64,000 bases of DNA from Astrocystis sublimbata (taxonomy: Eukaryota > Ascomycota > Sordariomycetes > Xylariales > Xylariaceae), in the NCBI GenBank assembly GCA_022453515.1, contig JAJNNY010000044.1:62001-126000 (forward strand). Direction: 5' to 3'. The translations under genes and the position numbers were made by a program. Of this stretch, positions 12,369 to 22,900 are shown one piece after another. The stretch's first letter is position 1. Every line of letters begins with the position of its first letter. Below the pieces are notes generated by a model. That model was not told the origin of the DNA and ran no database searches. It saw only the letters and a program-made list of their open reading frames with translations.

Positions 12369-15300
12369 TGTGAAGAGTAATGTGTGTTGAGGGGTGAAAA
12401 GATGTTGTTAATGTGTAGTAGTATGCTTGAAGGTGTGCTGGCGTGAGCAAGAGTGTATGATTGAGAGAGGAAGAAAGAAGCCCAAAATTGGGAGAAAGGG
12501 CACCGATTTATAGAAAGAACAGAGGTTCACAGCCCAGTGGCACCAGTGGCAGAGAGGTACACAAGAGAAGGACTCGTTTGTGATTAAAATCAGAAGAGTA
12601 GCACGACGGGTCCGCTTTTACGGGGATCGTGACACATGTCGGCGCTTTGGGACCGATGACGCGGTCCAGATTCTTGCGAAGTTTCAAGGGGGCCTTGACT
12701 AAAGCAGTGAATTCTAGTGAGATGAGTGCTAACCAGCTCCCTGGAGAATCGTGAACCTTCCTGGGACCACTAACTCAAGAACACTCGCGGGAGATACGCA
12801 GAAAGAGTCTCACATCCTCCGAAGGGTAAGGCACCTACTGGCCCTGAGCAAACGAGGAAAATTAATCGTGCTACCTTATTTTGAAGCCGGAGTTATTATG
12901 ACATTGTATTCAGTACACAGCATCGGGCTTTTGGAAATTTTGCATCAGGCATGGCTCTGGTTGGCTAGTCACGTTTCGCGAAACGGGGACGACATCATCA
13001 CCATCTTCCAAAGCCACCATAGCAAGACTCCTTCACGGCCATTGTCTCACTTCTAGCTTTGAGTGGCAGAGAAACCTCTTGTGGAAGCAAGTGGCGAAAT
13101 ACTCGGTCCAAGTAATCTTGATATTTTGACACGTATTACTACTCAGGGCACACTTTCTGGTGGCATAGATCGACTGGAGGGTAGATTTAGATCAATTCTA
13201 ATTTATTTATATGAAACATATGTGATCGCGTGGACGTCTGCCTATTGGCAAGTCCTGGGGGGGTTCTAGGTCGTACCGCGTAGGTTACAGGGGCTACATA
13301 CGTCTAGATCGCAAATTTAAATCTCACCTCTGGAAGAGGAGAGTTTTGCAAATGACGAGAAGCCTATCAGGTTGGCATATTTAGCTAGCTAGTAATTAAG
13401 TAATAAACTACCGTTTATCACCAAACAAATTCGGTGACTGAACTTCGCCCCCATCAGTCAGGTGGACGGTACGTAGTCGGCTCTCAAGTCCCCCACAACA
13501 AGCCAGATAGATACCACTGTACGTAAGTCCATTGTCGGCTGGAGAATATCTCCTCCGTGCCTCTCCCATGCCACTCGATGATGCCCAGCGCATCTAGCCT
13601 CACGCCGAAATAGAGCCGTATACAGTAGCACACCCCCCATCCATTGAAAACAACGGAATCGAACGGCTAGACCACCATCCCTACGAAACACGTCCATGCA
13701 TATCTTCGCCACCAATATGCTCACTAATTCCTTGATGTCGACGAGCAAGCAAACAACAAATGATCTCATCGATCGCCGGAACTCGGCCGACTGAATGCTT
13801 CCTCGGTCGAATAATTTCAGCACATGTGTATGTATACATGCTACATGTATCACATTCTTACGTATCTTCAATCGTATTCGTGTTGATCGTCTAGATGATT
13901 GCCTCACAAACATTTGGTCTTGTGGCCCCCAGGTGTTTGGGCTCCCCAAGCAAGTAGCGGAGTACGACGGTGGCCGGAGCAGGCCCTGAGTCAACTACCA
14001 CGGAGACAGCACATGCGGGGAATAAATTAGTCATGAGGTATGAAGCATGGTTTGACAAGGTAGACGGTATCGGTTGTGGCTAGCCCTCCTCTAGTTCCTT
14101 GTGTTTCCAATGAATATTTTCGAGGCAACTGCTGAGAGGGTATGGAGCGGGATTTACCGACCGCTGACCAGTGAAATACACGTCTGATAGCCTGTCTCCC
14201 AAATGATGGACAAAGGCAGGCTGTCTGGATTACTGTCGACTCTGGGAAAATGAGATTGCGGAAGGTTTGGAAAGTCTTGCGTTACAGTGTGCTAGGGGAC
14301 CTTCCCAAAGGCCTCTCCCCAGGGGAGTCTGCCCCTTGGAATAGAGTCGCCTGAACATGCCCACTATAGCTGGGTATACTGCCTCTGCAAGTAAACTGAG
14401 CAAGGCCTTTTTGCCACAGAAGTGATTTTCAGCAGTAATGGACATTGCAATTTTTATTACGTTCCCCTAAGAATTGGGTACAGGGACCATACTACCTACG
14501 ATTTCGTAAGTACCCAAGAAATAGTTAGGCTGCCGTCACCCTTCCTAGACCAGAGTCGATAGGGAGAAGCAGGTAAAAAAACACCTAGCGCTGCGAGGTA
14601 TATTCGTTGATCGTATATTGTGCTGGCGAAGTCAATGAAGAAGCAGAATTTTCCGTCTTCACCGAACTAATCCTTATTAATGTTACAGGTACTCAGTTAC
14701 CGCCGTCCAGACACGCCAAATGCCGACAACATGCTGCACCTCGACTTACATGCTCTCGAAATGCCAGCATTGCGACCCTCCACATCACCGACGCCCCAGA
14801 GCACCAGAACCCATCACGATACGGCTCGCCAACGTCTACCACCTCCACATCTCCGGATTGCCCAGTCCAGAAGCCCCAACCTCATCCTGCCCTTCATCAC
14901 GGACATCAAGATCGCCGACGACCTGAGCAAGAGTTCAAACTAGCCACCCCCAATCACATTTTCAAACTCCGACTCCTCAGCCCAAAGCCCACAAGCACGA
15001 GCAGCTCGACAGATTCGCTCCGGCCCCGGCACCCATCCAAGCATATGTCTAGTCGGACAGCATAGCCTCGAAACCACCCAAGCCAAGTTCCAACATCCAT
15101 AATAACCCCCCTGCACCAACAGAAAGATGTCTTTCTACACTCTTGATCAGATCCCAGAGAAGCCTTACCCCAGCAGCGACGGTACCACGACGTGGAACGC
15201 CGGCTGCGGGCTTTCCGTTCTCAACTTGATAGTCTTGGTGGTCGCAAGGAACAGCCCTGGCCAGCCGTATGCGAAAACAAACTGGACATCTGCTCGGCTG

Positions 15301-15732
15301 CTCGGCATGCGCACGAAATGCAGGTTGAGCAGAAGCGCAGCTCCAAGCCGTCAGCTTGAATGGAAATCATGAAGTGAGGCAGCAAGCAGCTTGCTGAGCT
15401 CGGCCCCGGCCTTCCGCCAATCGAATCTCTGGAGCCAGTCCTTGGAGAGTCTTTCGTGTCCTTTGACGGCGCATCTGTTCTTTGCCTGAATCTTTGATCT
15501 CGCCCGACAGGCGTACGACCGACAGTTGCGAGATAACGACTCGTTCGCTCTTAAGAGTCAAGACAGAAGGGAAAGCTTAGCTGCTGACTGTCGGGCAAGT
15601 TCAGGCAGACAGGCTGATCACCCTACGACGGCGACGGCGACGGATGGAAAAAGAAGAGACAAGAAGTAATACTAGACAAAGACAAAGAATGCGCGAGAGA
15701 AGCGCATGCGACAACGGCGTATCCTGCGGCCT

Positions 15733-15761
15733 GCCTACCTACCTACCTACCTACCTACCTA
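15733..15761. repeat. CTAC tetranucleotide microsatellite
   Basis: About seven uninterrupted CCTA/CTAC units run in a stretch followed by AGCTCC. Shorter CTAC or GTAG runs recur through the window, for example at 30121-30137. Confidence 0.9.
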
Positions 15762-16070
15762 GCTCCCCATCTCCCTTCTACATGCTACTTCCACGATCTC
15801 TCAATCTTCTCCTATCTTCCACTTCTGCAAGCCTTCAACCGGACACCACCTGGTCTCAACTCAAACAGCGTCTGACCTGGACAGTGGGTGATCATGTTGC
15901 GTCGAAACAGGCGCCGCTTGTCCTTATTGGCGAAAGGTTTCCAGTTCGGGTTGCCGGTAGTAGCTCTGTGGACTTCGTCCTCGACTTTTGCCGGGACAGT
16001 GTCTGAGCCTAGGGACGCCGTCTCTATAGGAGGTAGGTTGAGACGCCGCCCCCCCAGATACTTCTCCATG

Positions 16071-16169
16071 CTTCTTCTTCTTCTTCTTCTTCTTCTTCTT
16101 CTTCTTCTTCTTCTTCTTCTTCTTCTTCTTCTTCTTCTTCTTCTTCTTCTTCTTCTTCTTCTTCTTCTT
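16071..16169. repeat. (CTT)33 trinucleotide microsatellite
   Basis: About 99 bp of uninterrupted CTT repeat. On the top strand it is a pure polypyrimidine tract and on the bottom strand a GAA repeat. It sits in a spacer, not in a supported gene. Such long perfect runs are usually hypervariable between isolates. Confidence 0.95.
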
Positions 16170-18125
16170 TCGTTCGCCCCATGTCAGCATTTTCAAGCAG
16201 CGCGGTATGCTGAGCCGGTGTGTATCGAAGACATTGTCCGTAGTCGAACGTGTGCTCCAGGGTGCGTGTAATCAACGAGCAGTTCGAAGATCTGCGCTTC
16301 CGAGAGATGATTGTTAAAAGTCGGGAACTCTGGCGACGTTGTCTGGCGGCGCCACCGGGTCAGCTGTAATTCGATGAGGTTGGGCAATGACCCAACCACT
16401 TGAGTACTCTAGAACATAACGGCCGTGTCGGGTCGCAGTTCGACGTCGTCCTCGGCCCGACCGCCTGCGGGGATGTAGTCTGGTTTGGGGTTGGTCGTCC
16501 GAGCCGCCTCATTCTGTGGTGTCGGCAGTGTCCCCAGTGATTTCGGTTGAATACAGGTGTGCTTCTGATAGTACGAGGTAGGCAGGCATGTGTTTATACA
16601 CCTTGCACCATTCAACCTGTCAGAAGTCGGCTCACGCTCACCCAGGTTCCAACACCAACCAACACCAGGCATCACAAGGAGAAAAGCCGAGAACTACACA
16701 GGGTCAAAGATGTCATCTGGGATACAGCGACGGCTAATTTGAACAGAAAAATGGAGGCGCACATCTCCCTCCTTCTCTCCCAATACCAAAACTCGCATCT
16801 GACGAAAGCGACCGAAGCGACGCGACCGAAGCGACTGAAGCACGACGTGTCTCGACAGCAACACTATACTATGCTGTGCTATCGCATAAGCTATCACATA
16901 AGCAAGCTCCCGGTGCGCTTACTGGCTTACTAGGTAGCTGGAAGTCAGTCAAGTACCTAATTGCTGACTTGCACGGCATCCCGCGATCATTTACCTATTC
17001 GCAAAGGAGTAACGCAAAACTAAGGACGACGACGAGAACACTGGGATCGCGAACTCGGCCAACCCGTTCATTCCACGGCCACGAAGATCTCGATGTCCTC
17101 GACTGCGAGCTCCATGTCATGTCCAGGCTCACGGCACACTCTGCGAGGGGCGGGCTACAGCAACAATAAGCCCGTCTGGAGTACAGTACACACTACATTT
17201 GCATCGAGGTCAATGGCAAGGCAAGGGCAGGACGCTATTGAGCTTAGTCCTACCTCAACGAGCTAATGAGCTGGTGAAGGGCATAGCTGAATCAAGGCCA
17301 AAAAGGAAGGAAATGTGAACCCATAACAATTATTCCTCAGGTAGGTATTTATCTACGTCTTGAATTGAACTGAATCAAAATCTAGCGTCTAGTTGCCGAA
17401 CTTCCTGTACTCGCCGCTCCTAGCTATTACCCAATCCCCCCCTCTCGATGGCGGCGCTTGGGGTCTCGCTGGACTCGGGATAATCACATACTGTAGCGAT
17501 TGATTATGCTGTTGTCGCTATCGCTGCTGCTGGCAGGCGAGCCTGGACGAACTTCATGTTCTCGACGCCGACTACCAACCAGTGCATGGAGCGGTGCGGT
17601 GCGGTGCAGGCCAAGATGTACGTACTACGGTACGGCGTCAGAGATGTGCGTTGCGTGCCCGACGGCGACATGCTGATCGCCTCTCCCCTCTTCCTCGCCT
17701 TGCGCAAATTAAGCCAAGTTTCCCGCCTTGACCTTCAGGTTAGATCGAACTATTTCAGCCTCAGGCTCACTCACGACCCTAGCGTAGGTAGGTAGCATGT
17801 AGCCAGTATCATTGAGCCAACTTTGTCTCCTTATAGACTGACCTTCTGCTACCACTCGGGTGTGTTATTGCACAGCTTGGTTGCCTTGATGCTGTTCTCG
17901 CACTTGGCGAGGCGGTATTGCATTCCCATGTCGCGTTTCTTGTTCCCAGCTGGACAAATATATCAATGTAATCCATCGAGCTAGACAGTTGATGCGAAGA
18001 GAACACATGGCGCAGAAGAAATATCCCTGGCGCAACGCTTAACAGTGATTGAGTCTATTGTGCCATCTTCTCGCGAGCTGGCATTACTAGTGATATATAC
18101 AGAGACCTCGCGCACGATCTCGCGT

Positions 18126-18929
18126 CTACTTCCTCGCCGCCGCCACGGGCTCCCACATGGCAATCTTGGGCTTGACGCTGTGCTCCCGTCAGCAACTTGT
18201 CGCGTGCATATACATACTCGTGGCCAGCGTGAGCTAAGATGGGTGATGGGAGAGGGAGAGACTTGCGTGTTATAGGGCTTGTAGGCGCCGCGCGACAAGG
18301 TGTAGCTGGGGATGCTCTTGGGGTCCTTGTCCTCCCAGACGCGCTTCTTGTACTGCAGCAGGGCGTCCTCGGTCGGGGGCTTGTCGACGGCGTATGACAT
18401 CCAGGCGTGCCAGCCGGGCTCGATCTGGGCGCTGTGGCGGGGTGTTTTAGTATGGGGAGCGACGTGGGGTGAGACTGGACATACGCGTCGTAGTCCTGGC
18501 TCTTGTAGTCGACCCATCTCGTTCGGACTGTTGGCAGTCAGTGATTCTATCGATATATATATATGGCAGGCCTCAGCAGAGCGACGTACGAGGCAGCTCT
18601 TCGCCATTCTCAAAGTACTTGTTGCCCCAGCGGTCGGTGCCGATGAGGGTTCCGGCCTTGGTGTCACCTGCACAGCAGCATCAGTTTCCTAGTCCGCCCA
18701 GTCCATGTCGCTTTGGTCTATCGCATACCAATGTACTGTTCGAAGCGTGTGGGTGATTAGCTCCTATCGTCGGTCGGGGTACCGGGGATCTCGATTCGAC
18801 ATACGTTCATTTGGTGCCAGGCATCCTGTCGGGGTACTTATTAGCATTGTTCGAGGCGCAAAGAAGAGGGTTACTTACTCTGACGCCGACCTTCCAAAGG
18901 TTCCTCAGGGTTCTGGTGATAGTCGACAT
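18126..18929 (-). CDS. mitochondrial complex I subunit NDUFA12 (13.4-kDa / B17.2 type)
   Basis: Seven-exon model for 138 residues: 18929-18879, 18825-18805, 18735-18729, 18667-18590, 18527-18485, 18431-18267, 18177-18126. Every junction keeps the frame and rebuilds family-typical sequence: MSTITRTLRNLWKVGVR, then DAWHQMN, YIG, GTDRWGNKYFENGEELP, RTRWVDY and PGWHAWMSYAVDKPP. Exon 3 is only 7 nt (TACATTG) and exon 2 only 21 nt. Intron 6 starts with GCAAGT, a GC-AG intron; the nearby GT alternative breaks the frame. NDUFA12 is an accessory subunit of the matrix arm of NADH:ubiquinone oxidoreductase. It is transcribed divergently from PGS1, with 461 bp between the start codons. Confidence 0.92.
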
Positions 18930-19390
18930 GGCGCAATCGGTGGTCCAGACCAGCTCAGCTCGAAGTGTGCCTTACGTCGTCGAAGTTGGATGCGGCTGAT
19001 TGAAGCTGGCCGAGGTGTCGGCCCCACCTTCTACGTAGCGTGGGCCAATGACGGACCAGGCATTGGTTAGTTGGTGAAAGCGACCAAATGGATGTACCTA
19101 ATGCAACTATCCGAGTTCCGTCCAAGCCGTATATGCTATTAGGTATCCCGTACCACCCTACCTAGGTACCCTAACCTGCACGGGCCCCTCGAGCTGGAGC
19201 TCCCGCAGCACCTCCCCAATGACGACAGTGCCTGTCGATCGCTGGCTGCAATATCACGATAGTCCGCCAGGTGGGATATTTTGTGGTAGCGCCAAGAGGA
19301 GACATTTACATCAACAATCACCTCCAATTCTCAACCTTTTTCCTTCCTTCCCTCTCTTTCGTTGTCTGAGAATTATATAGCCCGACTGAG
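18930..19390. promoter_or_regulatory. shared divergent promoter of NDUFA12 and PGS1
   Basis: The 461 bp between the start codons of the two mitochondrial genes must hold both promoters. It includes a TACCTAGGTACC palindrome near 19159-19170, a motif that recurs in other spacers of this window. Co-regulation of the two genes is plausible but is only inferred from the arrangement. Confidence 0.6.
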
Positions 19391-21170
19391 ATGATCGTAC
19401 GGAGTACTGCACGATGCTGTCGCAACGTACGATCGATCGTGCCGCGACAAGCACCACCACCCGCACAATACGCCCGCCAAGGTCGTAGACGATACTCGAT
19501 ACCCTCAGCATCATCTCCTGCGACCCCAACACACCCCGCCGGCATGTTGGCCCCATTCACCAACGAGTTCGATCGCATTGCGCCCTCTTTCAACATCAAC
19601 GGCTCCCAGATCCAGATCATCAAGTCCCCTACAGACTTTTACGAGACGCTGAAGGTATTTCGCCCACCGTGATGCGACGCTGGCGCAACATGCTGACACG
19701 GCCAAACCTTAGACCAAGATACGGGGCGCAAAGAGACGCATCTTCCTGTCCACCCTGTACATCGGCAAGTCCGAGAAGGAACTGGCAAGCATCCCGTCGA
19801 CCGGCACCCATGTGAGCTGAGGCTGACCGAGAACACAAGATCGCGACTCTGCAAGACGCCCTCCGCAACAACCCGGACCTGCAGCTGAGCATACTGACCG
19901 ACGCCCTGCGCGGTACCCGCGAAGCCCCGAATCCCTCCAGCGCCTCCTTGCTCGCCCCTCTCATCACCGAATTTGGCCCCGATCGTGTCGAGATCCGCAT
20001 GTACCACACTCCCAATCTGACCGGTCTACGGAAGAAGCATATACCCATACGCATCAATGAGGGCTGGGGCTTGCAGCACATGAAGCTGTACGGAGTCGAT
20101 GATGAGATCATACTTTCAGGGTACGACATCGCCAATGCGCATATTGTCTTTCGGGCATCATGGCAGCTAACATCATCTCCAGCGCAAACCTCTCCAACGA
20201 TTACTTCACAAACCGCCAGGATCGGTACCATCTCTTCAGGTCGAGCGAGATCACCGACTACTTTTCGAACCTCTACCACGGCGTCATCTCCCTGAGCTTT
20301 CAAGTCGAGCCAACTCAAGAAGCAGCAGGCTTTCGTCTAGACTGGCCATCGACAAACGCAGCGCCCTCGCCACTCGACAAACCCGCAGAATATGTGTCAA
20401 AGTCAACCAAAATCATCCACGACTTAATAACGTTAGGCGACAAAACCACTGCGCCGCCAGCGCCGCATGCATCGTCATCCTCGCCAAAAGACACCACAGT
20501 CTTCATGCTCGGACAGCTCTCGCAACTGATGAAGCCCAATGCGTCCACCGAGCTGCCAGTCGTTACCCACCTCCTCAAGACCCTAGCGAGGCCAGACTAC
20601 TCCGGCTCATCGTGGACTTTCACCGCCGGATACTTCAACCCTGACCCATCACTCAGAAATCTATTACTCTCCACATCGTCGCACAACAACACCGTAATCA
20701 CCGCGCACCCACACGCCAACGGATTCTTCGGCTCCAAAGGCGTGTCCGGGCTCCTCCCCGGCGCATACACCTACCTAGCGCGCCGCTTCCTCCGCGAAGT
20801 CCACCAACGCAAGCGCGAAACCTCCATCGTGATGAAAGAGTGGAAGAAGGGGATGGTCGGTAAGCCCCAGGGCTGGACGTATCACGCCAAGGGGCTTTGG
20901 GTGACCCTGCCCAACGAGAGCAATCCCTCCATGAGCATCATCGGAAGCTCGAACTACACGAAACGAAGCTACACGCACGATCTCGAGGCTGGCGCCTTGA
21001 TTGTTACGAAAGATGAGGATCTGAAGAAGAGGCTGGGAGAAGAGCAGAGGTGGCTGCAGGATTTCGCCAAGCCTGTGACCCTAGATGATTTTGCGACGAA
21101 TGAGAGGAGAGTCGGGTTGACTGTGCGGGTTGCCATGTGGATCGTGACACTCGTTGGGGGTGCGCTGTGA
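19391..21170 (+). CDS. PGS1: CDP-diacylglycerol-glycerol-3-phosphate 3-phosphatidyltransferase (phosphatidylglycerophosphate synthase)
   Basis: Four-exon model for 534 residues: 19391-19654, 19713-19784, 19840-20120, 20183-21170. The enzyme makes phosphatidylglycerophosphate, the committed step to cardiolipin, at the mitochondrial inner membrane. The first 40 residues are Arg-rich and without acidic residues, as in a mitochondrial presequence (ending RRRYS). It belongs to the phospholipase-D superfamily. The first HKD motif is His192-x-Lys194-x4-Asp199 (HMKLYGVD) followed by SGANLSNDYF. The second is His440-x-Lys442 (YHAKGLW) followed by IGSSNYTKRS; the canonical Asp is not at the usual place there. 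Intron 2 (19785-19839, 55 nt) has a GC donor (GCAAGC) with a good CTGAC branch site; the only GT alternative would leave a 28-nt intron. The C-terminus is hydrophobic. Confidence 0.93.
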
Positions 21171-22900
21171 ACGGAGATCAAACGTTGTCGGGGAGCTTTC
21201 AATTGGCGCTTGCAGCATTTCACCGTGCAGAAAGACGTACAATGCTCCAAATCTGACCTCCCCGCGCTTGATAGGAACGGTGCATCTGGATTCCGTTGGC
21301 TCATCATCACAATCGACGCCCGGCGACATCTGGCACTTTGGACTTGTGAGCTGGGACCGTCGTCGCTCCGTGTACTATCTCCTACCTTATCTAACGATAC
21401 CCCTGAATAGAAGTATAGAATATACCTAGGTATACATGAACAACTGATGTCATGCTCAGCACAGCCAACACTCTCTCCAACTTCAATTCGCATGACGTGT
21501 GCTTTCGTTGTCACTATCAAATACACTTGCATAGCAACCACCCTCGCAACCTGGAAGGTTTGTGTAAACAAAGGCCTTCGCCCATGGCTGCCTAAACCTT
21601 ATTCTCAATGCGCCCCGTCTCAATCATGCGACTGTGATTAAGTTTAAGTTGAACCCAGCCTCGAGCGCAGCTTCACGATAGGCGATGACGGCGTGCCTTG
21701 GGTTTGCGTCATCTGATTCGTAGTAAGTTCAGTGACGAGGTGTTGACGTTGCACGTTCGGTAGCAAGCACTTGCTTCACGGATGACAGATACTCGGCCAT
21801 GGTCTGCATTGAAGTTTAACCTTAAACCTTAACCATGACTGGGATACGATTCGAGCCGAGCCGAGCCGTAATGGGAGTCTGACCTTAACTTTAACCTAAA
21901 CCTTAAGTGCAGTCCAGCCTTTCGCGTCGTTGTTGATGACGTTGATAAGGTAAACAAACAGACAGACTGCTCTGCGGTCCAAGTTCACGCGCATAGATCT
22001 GCGGAAACAAAGTTCTTGATTCCATTTCACGACGAGGCTCGTCTCAGTCGAGCGATGATCTTGAATGTACTTACTTACTTTAGGACGGGTATAGCCCCTG
22101 AAATCATGATAGCCACGCACATACATAGTGACAGCGCATGTTGGAATTAGGGCATGAACTTCGCGACAGGCTCCGGGGAAACGTCAGGACTCAGTACTGT
22201 ACCAAATCAAGCCGTATCTAATAAATTGTTGAGCATTACTTTGTATTTTTCAACTATGCTCAATAGTATACTATACAGGGCCTGGTTCGGTACAGTAGTA
22301 AACATGGGCTAATGTGCCTGCTTTCCTGATATTCGAAGCTCGAGCTTGACCGACGCGTAACCTTGATTCCTGATTGCTGATGACGTTGGTAAACAAAACA
22401 ACACACTGTCCATCAGGGTATGTCTCACGCCGCAAACCCAATCCGTCTCACGTCCCTGCCGTGACCTTCTTGCGAAGACGCGCAGCACGTCAAGCATTGA
22501 CGTGACTTGTGACGCCATAGATACCATCACGACGACAGCAAACTTTACTTTTCGCAGATGACTCTGGTGTTGTTTACCTTACGTGTTTTGGCTCAGGGGT
22601 AGGTACGGAACGAGCATCGCGTGACAAATCTTGCCTCGAACCTTGAGCTTAACCATCATTGAACCTGCCCATGATGGACAATACGACGCATATGAGTCAA
22701 GTAAGAACCCAACAGGTGCTCAAACCATAAACTCTAAGCTTAATCGTGAGTCACGCCTGTTGATTCTTGAGACAGACCTTGATGGCCTCTGATGATGCTG
22801 GTACACAAACGGACTGCTGGTTTTTGTATAAATATGTGGCCATCCTCCCACCCAAATCTTCCCTCCCTCTTCCATTCTTCTCCCCATCCATTCATCTTTG
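21171..22900. repeat. spacer with diverged tandem modules
   Basis: No gene is recognised. A module with TGATGACGTTG followed by GTAAACAAA and an ACTG-containing tail appears near 21934, 22376 and (as TGATGATGCTGGTACACAAA) 22790, about 410-440 bp apart. Upstream of each copy there are TTAAG/CTTAAC-type runs. The copies are strongly diverged, so this looks like an old tandem array or a set of duplicated promoters. The last copy is followed by TATAAATA and a pyrimidine-rich leader at 22825-22990. Confidence 0.45.

Larger units (their letters stand above)
12369..18125. other. 5.7-kb region without a recognisable gene
   Basis: Many short ORFs are present but none has a recognisable domain. The longest (13458-13994, minus) is basic with scattered Cys and His and looks like chance. 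A short open frame at 15127-15372 starts well (AAAG before ATG, MSFYTLDQIPEKPYPSSDG) and could be the first exon of a small gene, but I cannot extend it. Two simple repeats lie here: a CTAC run near 15733-15761 and a long CTT run at 16071-16169. The ORFs of poly-Leu, poly-Lys and poly-Glu at 15.9-16.3 kb are products of the CTT run, not genes. Confidence 0.5.

Noticed and set aside
13458..13994. 178-codon minus-strand ORF
   Set aside because: No domain, no leader, poor start context, and a composition typical of chance frames.
15888..16275. ORFs with poly-Leu, poly-Lys and poly-Glu tracts
   Set aside because: Produced by translation of the CTT microsatellite in three frames; nothing else supports a gene.
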